Positions 12,307 to 23,300 of a DNA stretch of 64,000 nt are shown piece by piece. Below the pieces are notes generated by a model, which saw nothing but the letters and a program-made list of their open reading frames with translations, had not been told where the DNA came from and did not search any database. A program made the position numbers and the translations under genes. Source of the DNA: Serendipita indica DSM 11827. Lineage: Eukaryota; Basidiomycota; Agaricomycetes; Sebacinales; Serendipitaceae. The stretch spans positions 42,209 through 106,208 of the forward strand of contig CAJVGD010000031.1 in the NCBI GenBank assembly GCA_910890315.1. The letters are read 5' to 3'. Each line of letters starts with the position of its first letter. Position 1 is the stretch's first letter.

Positions 12307-13533
12307 ATGCCAGGTGAAACGACAACGTCGTCGTGGAAGGATGGCATCTTCCTCAAGGTCAGTCTGGTTGACTCTCTCCCATCTTCACCGCGTCTGTTGA
12401 TGTACAAATGTCCCATGGATGTATATTTCATCCGCTCATTGTTGGCAAAGCCGCCCCGACGTCGTGCGCAGTCATTGGAAGCCCTCTTTCGTCATTTCGA
12501 GCCGTGTTGAGCGCATGGCCGCTGCCCTCTCCACAGTCGATTACGCATTCTCTCGTATTTCAGAGTAATCTCCTCGACTTGTCTCGTTGTCGAGCTCGTC
12601 TTTTTGCCGTCATTTGGCCATGATGTACACGCACCTTCCCCGCACCGTACACTTTCCTATTTTTGGAATAGAAAACTAACCACGCTCTGCAGATTGTAAA
12701 CATTATCGTCTTCTTCTTCTTCCTCGGAAGCAACATTTACACCATTGCTGGTCCAGGCGACATTTACCGCCACTCCAAGGAAACGTACCTCACCCCCGCC
12801 CATTGGACCTTTGGCATCTGGTCTCTCATTCATCTTCTCCTCCTCGGCTCCCTCTTTTACCAGTTCACCGACTCGGGCAAAGAAGTCATCATTGACGGCA
12901 TCGGCTGGCGTCTCCCGCTCCTCGCCATTCTCAACGCCATTTACATCAATGTCTGGAGCCGCGGACACTATGTCATCGCGTTCATCCTTGCTCTCTTCGT
13001 GAGCTCGGCCGTTTCGCACATTTACTACATTGTCAAGAAGCACCATCACGGAAGGAACCTCGGTGACGAGGGTACGTTTACCTTGTGTGTGTGTGGCTAT
13101 CCAACAAACTAACATATCTCTAGTCTTTGTCCACCTCCCCTTCTCGCTCTGGCACGGATGGACGACCGTCCTCATTTTCCTCACCGGATTCGAAGCCTTT
13201 GGTCGCGACGCATACACCCACCGCGCAGGCGTCTGGACCAAGATTTTCGTCTTCCTCTCCCTCTTCATCCTCGAGGCCACCTCTGCCGCATACGCCTTTT
13301 CCTCTCCCGAAGGTGACCTCGCGGGCTCGATTGCGATTACGTGGTCCCTTTTCGGTATCTGGGCACGTCAGAGCCGTGTTGGTGGAAGTGGATTCGTCGG
13401 TATCACCAGCTTGATCTTTGCGTCCCTCTCCGCCTTTTGGGTCCTCAAGGGTCTCTATGGCATTTATATCGCCAAGGGAGAGTCGCGTGGTATTCTCCAT
13501 GATGAAGAGCGTGCGCCACTTGTTGGTCACTAA
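12307..13533 (+). CDS. eight-helix integral membrane protein
   Basis: Three exons (12307-12357, 12693-13071, 13124-13533) give 279 residues. The first intron is unusually long at 335 nt. After the short hydrophilic start [17 protein letters not shown] there are about eight hydrophobic segments, including a run of Phe in TM1 ([14 protein letters not shown]), [18 protein letters not shown] in TM2 and [19 protein letters not shown] in TM8, and a polar tail with [14 protein letters not shown]. The Trp-rich [12 protein letters not shown] pattern recalls TspO/MBR-like proteins, but I would not assign that family without a search. It lies 270 bp after the GH3 gene on the same strand and is tail-to-tail with a NACHT-WD40 gene; a dead copy has the same relation to a second NACHT-WD40 gene. 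Confidence 0.8.
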
Positions 13534-14003
13534 GAGAGGATGAGACAGTTGGAGCGATTCGATGGTGGTGGTGGTGGTGGTGGTGGTGGAAGGCTGCGTA
13601 GCTCATTGCTGTAAAATTGAGAGTACCCGTCTGAATACATGTTTGTGATCACTACTCGGAACGTGTAACGTTTAGCCATGGGAAAATGGAACAAGCCGGA
13701 TTCGCACCGACTTAGACTTAGATCACTAGACGATAGCGTCCCTCTTTTCCCCTCTAATGCGTTACACTCCCTATGTACCCCCGTCGCTCAGGTAGTCCAA
13801 CCTGGTCGGCTGGGTTCGGACCTGTAAGGTGAACCAATCCTTACAGAACGTTAGTAGTTCTTCATTCATCACCTCGTTATCTCCGACGACGACAAAACAA
13901 CTCAGCTTGCTTTACGAATTGTCAAGTTTCTTAACGAGGAAGGTGGATTAAGAGACAAAATACTGATTGCAACATAATCTACATAGATGTCGACCGTGTA
14001 TGT
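13534..14003. other. convergent spacer with (TGG)n run
   Basis: A 470-bp spacer between the stops of the membrane-protein gene and the first receptor gene. It holds a trinucleotide run (13563-13589) and, around 13690-13745 on the minus strand, a stem resembling a tRNA T-arm (GTCGG/CCGGC) without a complete cloverleaf. Nothing else is supported. Confidence 0.4.
13563..13589. repeat. (TGG)9 microsatellite
   Basis: Nine uninterrupted TGG units immediately after the membrane-protein stop, in its 3' UTR. The corresponding place in the duplicated unit (around 20005) has only gatggtggcgctgg, so the run expanded, or contracted, after duplication. Confidence 0.9.
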
Positions 14004-17000
14004 TCACGGGGACGTCGCCATGTTTGTAAAGTCAAGCCATATGAACCTGCCGCCGCGACACAAGAGGGCAATCTTGTTGTCGTAAGAGCGCCACTCGTTC
14101 ATTTCGACCCCATGAGGAAGTTCAAAATGTATGCACGGGCGACGAGAGTCGGATATGTAGCCTTCTTTCCATGCCAATGTGGATCCATTCTGTTCTGTTA
14201 TGGGACGTTCACGGAGCACGGGTTCCCAGCTTGAAATCCGTTCTCCACTGGGCAAGTACGATTGTTCGACCCAAGTGCCTGAATAATATCGGTACACCCC
14301 GTAAGAGTAATGTGTAGGAAAATGGACTACAGATAAGCATGACCAAATGGATTTTCCGTCCAATGAATACCGTAGGTTCTCTAAATATGTATCGTGGCTT
14401 CCAACCCTGACTTTACCAGTCACAGCCCTCGTGATTCTATCCCATGTTATTAATTCTCCATCATAGTAACCGCATAGTATCTGCGAGTCGTCGTGCGAAA
14501 TATCCACACAAGTAATTTCACCACCAGCAACCAGTGGTGGGCCAACACGCCGACCATCAGATGCATCCCAAACTTGTACTTGTGCATCCTTTGAGCCAGT
14601 AATGACCCAATGCTTGCTATCAGAGATACAAAAACACGTTATATTCTCGCCTTTTGTAGAAGCAAGCTGGAGGCAGCCTCGATCGTGGAGTTTAGGGTCC
14701 CACAGCAAGCTTTTTCCGCTATTTAAAGTGCCAAGAACACGAGGATCATTTTGCGAGCCATGTAATTCTTCAATCAACTCGCCTTGAAGAGTACACTCAA
14801 CCAACTCTGCTTTGAAAATATCATAGACCCTCAGATTTCCATTGGGGTACTTGAACCCAGCCGTGAACATAAGTTTAGAATTGTTGTCTGTGAATGCCAT
14901 GGGCGTGCTAAGGACATATTGACATCCCCAGATATATAAATCTTGTAGAAGAGCCTTGGTGGCAACAATCCAGACCCTAAGCACGCACACCTCTGTTTGT
15001 CCGATATGGTAGATAGCGGCGACCATTGTGCCGTCAGTTGATGATGTGATTCCCTTTATAGCCTCATCTTTGGATTGCCAGCTTACCAAGATATCCTCTG
15101 ATCTCTTCCCGGTACCAGCATCGAAGATACCAATATTCCCTGATTCTAGTCCGAAGAAGATTTGCTTGGCATCTCGGGTGATGTTTACCAACCGGCTCCG
15201 TGGCGCACAGCCTGTAACTTGACCGAGAACTATGCTGGAAAGATGAGCGCCTGTGGGAGACCACAAGCGGACCTCGTAGATGTTGAGCTGATTATAACCC
15301 ACCGCGAGGAGGCGAGGAGAGTCTTTTGTGAAGCAGATATCCAAGATCTGTATATCGTCTGCTATAATTGGTAAGGCCACTTGGACACCACTCAGTATAT
15401 CCCATATGTGCATTATGCTGCCTGACCACCCTCCGCCCCAAACCAAATTTGCAGCGCTATGGTCCGAGCAGGAAGCAACCATTGTTCCATCCCATGAGAA
15501 ACAGATTATTTGTATAGGAAATCTCCCACACGAGACTGGTGTCCCCATTGCTGCCCCAGTAGCTGAATCCCAAAGGCGAATAGACCCATTCTTTGCTCCG
15601 GAGATGACATGAGCTCCATCAGGCGAGAAAGCGCAGCAATTAATGCCTGTGTCCTGTTCAACCAATTCGAGGTACAATGGTATATCTTCCTTCCGGCCGT
15701 GCAGGACTCTTGGCAGTGCATTTTGAAATTTTGGGTAGTATTTTGCATAGAGTGTGGAGTTGCGAGGGAGTAAAAATAGGGCGGAAGAATATATACTCAA
15801 TGCACTGCGTTTAATGAGATGCTGATAGGTCGACATGCTCCACACAACCTCGCGACAGAGCTAGATATATCAGCAAGACTCTTTCATGGTAAAGGTAAGT
15901 GGTGAGAGCACTTACGCTGTACTCGTCTTGACGAGAGCTGTTGCCCTGGAGGCTTTTGCGGATGTCTTCGAAATTCTTGGTCCAAACCAGCTTCCCTATT
16001 AAACTGAGTAATTCGATGACGTGAAGTGCCGAGTTGTGTAGGAAGAGCTCTAGCGCTGAGAGCATGTCTTGGTGGGATATGACTGGAATCACATGCGCTG
16101 ACCAGTACTTCGCCGAGTAGAGTAGCGCCGGGGAATGAGCCCAAAGGGCATTCAACCGGGTATCTAAATCTATGATCGTGTTGTTATCTGGATAGCGTTG
16201 GTATGGGGCTGATATGTTGCAGACATCTTGTCGAAGGTCAGCTTGTAGAGTTTGTAGCGTTCCTCTGGCCACGTCCAAGTGGCATAGGTCTGCGTCGATT
16301 CTTAGCTCCGTGTTCCGGCCGCTGTGAAGGTATTCATGAAACGTCGGATGAAGGAACTCGACGACATGTTCCGTGCGAAGGACGCTGTGCATAGATTTGA
16401 TCATAGGCTCCAAATCGTCTAGGTCCATTCGAGTGAGCTTGGAGAGCGCCTGTATAGAAACTGGCTCGAAAAGGATGGAGATAGTTCCGATGATCCTCTT
16501 TACCTCATTGAAAGAAGTCTCTTGAGCGAGACGACGAAGAATCCCAGCATAGAGATGATTAATATCCCCGCCTTCTCCTCGTGAAATGAGACTTGTCAGT
16601 GTACGGACTCGAGCATCCGGACCATCCGCCTGATCAAGCTCTAGACGGGCGGTAGCAACCCATATGAAAAGCCCGTTCGCTTTATCAATGAGTTGTTGAC
16701 GCTCCGAGCGCGTGAGGAGTCCAGTGAAATATTTCTCGACGTAGAGCTTGATATCATCAACGTTTGACGGATTTTCGCTTCCCTGAAGCTCGTAGTGCAT
16801 ATTCCTAACGATAGCCTTTCCCTGAAGTAACGCCATTATATCTGGCTCTGGGCGGCTGGTAAGAAAGATCCGGACGTTTGGAAGAGTTGGGAGTTTTTCC
16901 ACGATGAGATTGAGTAGATCACGTCTCATATCCGCTCTACACTCGTCAACCGCGTCGATGACCAAAACGACGCGCTTGGACGTTAACCGTATGGATGCTT

Positions 17001-18188
17001 CGACAAGTTTCGAGAACTGGTAGCTTAACGGTCGTGCATCGAGTTGCTTGTCCTTTACAAATGCGCTCTGGACGTGCTTTCGAATAGCGTTGTCCTTAGA
17101 CCCAAGATCATTGGCCAGCGTGGTGCAAACAATGTCCGTCTCCGATGTCGACCGAGCATTCTTCGAGAAGAAGAAACGAGCGACGATGACATGATCATTA
17201 GTATCCCATTCATGACAGAGCGTATACGCGACAGTGGATTTACCCGTACCACCGACGTCGCAAAGCCAAAACATCGGTTTTTCAGTATCGAACCCACTGG
17301 CCCAGTTGCGAATTTCTTTGAGAATTGACATCCTCGTCCCGGGCAGGCAAAGCTTGTGCTGAGTCCCCATCGGGCGGGCTTGCTCAGGCCCAAGACTGGC
17401 CAATTTCCACACTTTGAAGCGTCAGGTGAGGCTCTAGAAGTGAAAATTGAAGTATACCTTCTTCTTGAAGATCGATCATTGGCCTTGACGTCGCTTCCTG
17501 AACAAATGTTGCGTTAGTGAGCACCGTGGCGGGGGTAGTGACCCACAGCAAAGATCTGCGAGTACTGGGTGATTTCTTCTTTAATTGAAGCGATGATCCT
17601 CGGATCAATACGCGCATCTGCAATTTTTCCGAGGATGCTACGCACGCCGCCACTGACTCGTTGGAGGAGCATGTCGTTGAGCCTGTCCCGGATGATTTTC
17701 AGGCCACTAGGAAAAAGAATTTTGGTCAGAAAGGGCGGTATGTCCAATCACAACTTACGCCACGTATCGCTGCTGCGCGTGTTGGAATTCGGCAATTGCT
17801 GCAGGTCCTCGTGTACCAAAAGGCAAAGTCCCGAGGTCATCGTCTAATATGTCGATGTGAGCAGATAGTCTCTGGTGAAGTTCCCTGAGACTCGAGGTGT
17901 TTTCATCCACGACCTTTGGCATCAACGATCAGCACATGCAACGGAGGAGCTTTGAACCCGGCATCGAATCACCTTTGTTGTTTCCAGAAAGAGAATACCA
18001 AGTTCGCAAACTGCCTTCATTGGTCCAAGAAACGAGGTAGCCTCGCTGACGGCCTTGGTGATCTTGAGACCCTCGATAAGGTTGTTTCGAGTACGATCAT
18101 AGGCGAGATCTGGATCATGAGCGTATGGAACACTCTTTTTGGATTTTTCTTTCTTCTTGAGCGTGGTAAATGTTCTCAGCGACGACAT
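14004..18188 (-). CDS. NACHT-WD40 NLR-like receptor A (MLKL-like N-terminus)
   Basis: STAND-class receptor of about 1,300 residues in six exons, start ATG at 18188. The N-terminus (from VPYAHDPDLAYDRTRNNLIE through SFLGPMKAVCELGILFLETT) resembles the four-helix MLKL/HeLo-type domain placed before NACHT in agaricomycete proteins; such domains act as membrane-active death effectors in other systems. Exon 5 (starting near 17420) encodes NACHT: Walker A in WLCDVGGTGKSTVAYTL, Walker B in VVLVIDAVDEC, then LTSRPEPDI and a winged-helix-like region (VVEFLHPTFHEYLHS). A phase-0 intron (15915-15859) joins to LCREVVW and the WD40 part, with a few clear repeats (CCAFSPDGAHVISGAKNGSI, then RLWD) and many degenerate ones. 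The gene appears intact. A paralogue lies at 20314-24482. Ligand and role are inferred, not shown. Confidence 0.85.
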
Positions 18189-18803
18189 GGAGAGTAGATG
18201 GGTCCAAGTAGATTGGCGGCCGAGGATCTCAACCAGCCCTTAGATATCCGCCTTGAACAGCCGAAAAGAGACCGATTTGAAGATAAATATAGATCCAGTA
18301 ACCCAGAATGCCGTAGATACTGCTCGGATCACGAGGCTTGCCTCCGAATCGATGAAATTCGGGAAATTCTGATAAGCAGAGCGTCCATTAAGTATTCCTT
18401 CGGTATCAAATTACCTATTGCTACATGAATTCATTGTAGGCTCCATACACATTGGCTTCAACACCGAGTGAGTTAGCGTATCAACTAAACCAAAGTTGGC
18501 ATTTGCTTGATGAGAGCTATTCTCGCACTGTTCTGGTACTCAGGTCCCTGTTTAAGCACGATAATTCTTCCTTGTATCTTGGTCCTCGCCACAATCATCG
18601 GCATGATCCCACCAGTCGACTCTACGGTTCACTCTGTAGGAGATGCGATCTAGATCTTCAAGGAGGAAAATAAATAGACCAAAGCACGGTGAAATCTCAC
18701 CCAAATCGCAGGACACGAAACAGCGGGACCCAACGGACTACCTGCGACGATAATACCGTGATCCAAAGAGCCTCCAATAGCCCGAAATGCAAGCAGAACA
18801 GAA
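18189..18803. other. spacer between receptor A and dead membrane-protein copy
   Basis: 615 bp holding the receptor A promoter (minus strand) and the former promoter of the duplicated membrane-protein gene. The part next to 18188 matches the sequence upstream of receptor B (24483 onward), fixing one edge of the duplication. The string aatagaccaaagcac at about 18673 also occurs at about 24944. No gene seen. Confidence 0.5.
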
Positions 18804-19985
18804 ACCCCAGGTGAAACGACGAGATCGTCGTGGAAGGATGGCATCCTCCTCGAGGTCAGGGTCTTCAACTATATTTCCCAGAAAACGCTGTGTGCGTTGA
18901 TTTACGGCGTCCAAAGGTCACCTATATTCTCTTAGTAGTGCTCGTCATGACGTCTTCCAACGCTGTACGCAGTCATTGAAAGCTGGCTTTTGTCATTTCG
19001 AGCCGTATTGAGCGCATGGGCCCTGCTCTGCGCGGTTTATTACGGCTTTTCTCACCCCTTGTTCAGCCTGCGTTCCTCCTCTCTTCATCTCGTCTTCGGC
19101 CATGATGCATGCGTTTCTTTGCCGCAGCCATCCCGTTTCCTCCTTTTGGAATTGAGAATCAACGATGGCCCATTGCATATCATCGCATTCTTCTTCCTCC
19201 AAGAAAGTAATGTTTACGCTGCTGCTCACCTAGACGACATTTACGGCCACTCCGAGGGAACCTACCGCACGCCAGTACACCGGGCCCGTTAGACTTTTAT
19301 TCATCCCCTCCTCCCTATGTCTCTCTTTAGCGACGCGTGGAAGGGCATCATTGACGGTATCAGCTGGCGCTTTCCTCTCCTCGCCATTCTCTATGCGATT
19401 TACGTCAACGTCTGGAGCTGCGGACACGACGTGATCGTGTTTTTCCTCGCGCTCTTCATGAGGTCAGCCGTGTCACATATCTACTATATCGTCGAGGAGC
19501 ACCACCACGGCAGGAATCTCGGTGACGAGCGTACGTTCATTCATTTTGGAACTCAGAAATATAATAATGCACCTCTAGTCTTTGTCCACGTCCCATTCTC
19601 GCTCTGGCGTGGATGGACGACCGCCCGCATCTCCCTCACCGGCGTTGAAGCCTTTGGCCACGACGCATGCGCATGCCGCGCAGACGTCTGGACTACAATC
19701 TCCTTCCTCGTCTCCCTCTTCATCTTCGCGGCCACCCCTGCTGCCTACGCGTTCTTAGCCTGAAGGTGATCTTGCGGGCGTGATTACTATTACCTGATCG
19801 CTCCCTGGTATCTCTACCTGTCAGGGTCGTTTTGATAGTGCGGATTTGTTGGCTATATGATTTTGGTCTTTGGGTCCTCTCGGCGCTCTGGGTCCTCAAG
19901 GGCCTCTATGTGATCTACATTGCCAAGGAGGAATCACGTGGTATTCTCCATGATGAAGAGCGTGCGCCACCTGTTGGTGCGAGGT
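18804..19985 (+). pseudogene. dead copy of the eight-helix membrane protein
   Basis: Clear relic of the gene at 12307-13533. The first exon aligns (CCAGGTGAAACGAC, TCGTCGTGGAAGGATGGC) but the start codon is ACC at 18804-18806 instead of ATG. In exon 2, the frame matching [13 protein letters not shown] (here DIYGHSEGTYRTP) runs into a stop at about 19290. Further coding similarity follows in shifted frames: AILYAIYVNVWSCGHD near 19380-19430 and FVHVPFSLWRGWTTARI near 19580. A TGA follows AYAFLA near 19761, where the intact gene continues SSPEGDL. The final segment (WVLKGLYVIYIAKEESRGIL) survives near 19880-19940, without the original stop. Several independent lesions make read-through function very unlikely; a non-coding role cannot be excluded. 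Confidence 0.85.
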
Positions 19986-20313
19986 CGAAGGTTGGAGCGA
20001 GTCGATGGTGGCGCTGGAAGGCTGCGTAGCTAATTGCTGTAAGATTCTTGCGTACCGTCTAAATGCACGTTATAATCACTGCTCGGAACGTTAGTAATTG
20101 CTTGCTCATGGCCATGTCGACCTGGGCGACGGCTTAGGAACTCAGTAGTTGGAAATTTCGCTGCAAATCAAGTACACCTAGGACCGACTCTCAAATGCTC
20201 AGAATTCAAATACACTATTTAGCTAGTCTTAGCATTTTTCAACGTGGGATGAAACGAAACGAGATACATAGGTCCTTGACTGCGGAGCGATGTACATCTA
20301 GGGGAACTATATA

Positions 20314-23300
20314 TCATGGCGACATGACTATGTTTGTAAAGTCAAGCCATCTGGACCAACCGTCGTCACATCTGAGAGCAATCTTGTCATCATATGAAAG
20401 CCACTGGAGGATCTCGATGCCAGAAGAAAGTCCAAAATGCAGACGGGGACGACGGGAGTCGGAGATGTAGCCGTCTTTGTATACCAAAGTCGATCTAGTA
20501 TGGTCCATTATGGGACGCTCCGTTGTCACTGTAATCCAAATGTTATCCTCTGATGTGTCCTCGCGCATTACTCCAGCAGCCTTGGCAACCCAAGTGCCTG
20601 AGCGACGCGTTAGCTCGTACAATAACATTTCACGGGAACTGTGGTCAGGAATTGAACGCGCTACAATTGTTTCCCCATCCAATGAGAACCGCAGGCCCCA
20701 TAAACCTGGGGTTACTGAGACATTGACTTCACCGATCATCGTGGCCGTGATTCGATCCCATATCTTGATATCTCCAAAACAGGATCCAGCTGCTATTTGC
20801 GCATCATCGGGTGAAATATCCATGAAAGTAACAAGCGTGTTCCCGGGCATTGGCCTGCCGATGCGCCGACCATCAAACGCGTCCCAAACCTGGAGTTCCC
20901 CAGGATATGTGCAGGTTGCAAACCACAATTTGCTATCAGAAATGCACATACACTGAATTGACCCGAGGCCTGTCTGGCTAACGTCTTGTTCCCCGTTAGG
21001 ATCGCAATCCCAGAGCAGGCTGGTGCCACTAAACGAACGAGCAAGAGCACGAAAGTCTGTTTGTGAGACATCCAAGTTTTGCATCCTGTAATGTCGGAGA
21101 TTACCCCAGACCAACTGTGCTGTTGCAATGTCCAGGACCACATATTCGCCCCCAATCATATGGATAATCTTGGTATCATTGGCCGTGAACGTCAGGAATG
21201 CTATATGAAAGGGCGACCTCATTGTGAAATGTAGGATACAATCTCCGGTAGCGGCCATCCAAACAGAAACCACAAATTCACTTTGTGAACGATTATAATG
21301 GGTAGCAGCAATCAAGTCACCATTAGCAGAGGAAGCAACTCCCCTTATTGATTCTTCACCTGGAGAGAATACAACTAGGTCTTGCAATCTCTTCTCAGTG
21401 ACCACATCAAAGATAGCAATGCGGTCCGATTGAAGTCCATAGACTACTCGCTTGGTATTTGCGGTGACGCTGACCAAGCTCGCTTTGTAGTAGTCCATGT
21501 ATCTATTAAGATCGACGTCAAACGAGCCAACAGTCGCGCAGGAAAGATGGCAGCCTGTGGTCGACCACAAATTGATCTCATGATTGTCGACCAGATTATC
21601 AGGCTTATAGCCTGCTGCGAGTAGACGATCGCACTCTGTTGTAAAGCTGATCTTCAGAGTTGTCAGATCGGCTGCTATCATTGGCTGGCCCACTTGTACG
21701 CCTCTAAACGCATCCCATATATGCATTATGCTACCAGATCTGGCTTCATAGTCTGAGCAGGAAGCAACCATTGTGCCATCGGATGAAAAGCAGACGGTTT
21801 GGACAGAAAATTTTCCACATCGGAGTGGCACCCCGATTGCCGCACCGGCAACTGAATCCCAGAGCCGTATTGACCCGTTCTCTGACCCGGAGACAACGCA
21901 GGTTCCATCTGGTGAGAAGACGCCACAGCTTATGCGCGTGTCCTGTTCGACAAGCTCGAGGTATGATGGTATAGTGACCTCCTGGTCGTATAAGACCTTT
22001 GGGAGTGCGTGCTTGAATCGTTCGTGGTATCTCGCATAAAGTTTTGATTTTCGAGGGAGCAGATAAAGCGACGAAGAATATATATGCAATGCGCTGCGTT
22101 CAATGAAAGGGCGATTAGTTGATACTACGCATAGTATTTCGCGACAAAGCTGCATAATTGGCATTGAGTACGTTTTTTTTTTTTGTGATTAGAGTGACAA
22201 ATTACCTCGCGTTCTTCTTGATAGGCGGTATAAGTTCTGAGACACCTGCGAACATCTTCAAAGTTTTTAATCCATACCAGTTTACCAATTAAGCTGAGTA
22301 ATTCAATGAAGTAGAGCATCGAGTTTCTTAAGAACGACCCTAGATGGACCATGACTTCTTCACGAGATATTCCCGCGATAACGTGTGCAGACCAGTACCT
22401 TGCCGAGTACAGTAGCGCCGGTGAGTGAGTCCAGAGGGCGTTCAAGCGACCTTCCAAGTCGCTCACATCATTATTATCCGGATAGCGATGATCCGGGATT
22501 GAAATGTTGCAGACGTCTTGTCGAAGATCAGCCTGTAGAACTTCCAGGGCCGTCCTAGCAACGTCCGAGTGATAGACCCCGGCATCCACTCGCAGTTCTT
22601 CATTACGACTACTGTGAAGGTACTCGTGGAATGTTGGATGAAGAAACTCGACAACATTCTCTGCGCGTAGTACGCTACGCATAGAGCTTATAATTGGTTC
22701 CAAATCGTCGGGATCTATGCTGATGAGCTTGGAGAGCACTCGTATGGAAACTGGCTCAAGAAGAATTGAAATGGTTCCTATGATCTTCTTCACCTTGTCG
22801 AGGGAGGTCTCTTGAGACAAACGACGAAGGATCCTGGCATACAGATGATTAATGTCGCCACCTTCGCCTCGTGAGATAAGACTTGTGAGTGTACGGACCC
22901 GAGCGTCTGGACCATCCACCTGTTCGAGCTCTAGACGGGCGGTAGCAACCCATATAAAGAGCCCATTTGCCTTATCCACGAGTTGTTGACGCTCCGACCG
23001 GGTGAGGAGCCCTGTGAAATGATTCTCGACGTAGATTCTAATATCCTCAACGTTTGCTTGATTATCGCGTCCCTGGAGCTCGTATTGCATACTACGAACG
23101 ATGGCCATTCCCTGAAGTAACGTCATTATATCTGGCTCAGGGCGGCTGGTGAGGAGTATCCGCAGATTTGGCAGAGTCGGAAGCCGCTTGACAATTAGAG
23201 CGAGAAGATCGCGTCTCATGTCCGCTCTACACTCATCGATGGCATCAATGACGAAAATCACGCGTTTTGCTGTCAGCTGTATGGATGCCTCTACGAGCTT

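Noticed and set aside
12657-13530. Long minus-strand frames opposite the membrane-protein gene
   Set aside because: Shadows of the conserved plus-strand frame, rich in charged residues complementary to its hydrophobic codons.
13690-13765. tRNA-like stem on the minus strand (GTCGG-TGCGAAT-CCGGC followed by TTGTTCC and a T-run)
   Set aside because: No matching 5' acceptor strand, D-arm or anticodon arm could be drawn; at best an eroded tRNA fragment.
22169-22183. Poly-T tract as a possible retroposon tail
   Set aside because: It lies inside a regular intron of receptor B and the gene has all its other introns, so there is no sign of retroposition.
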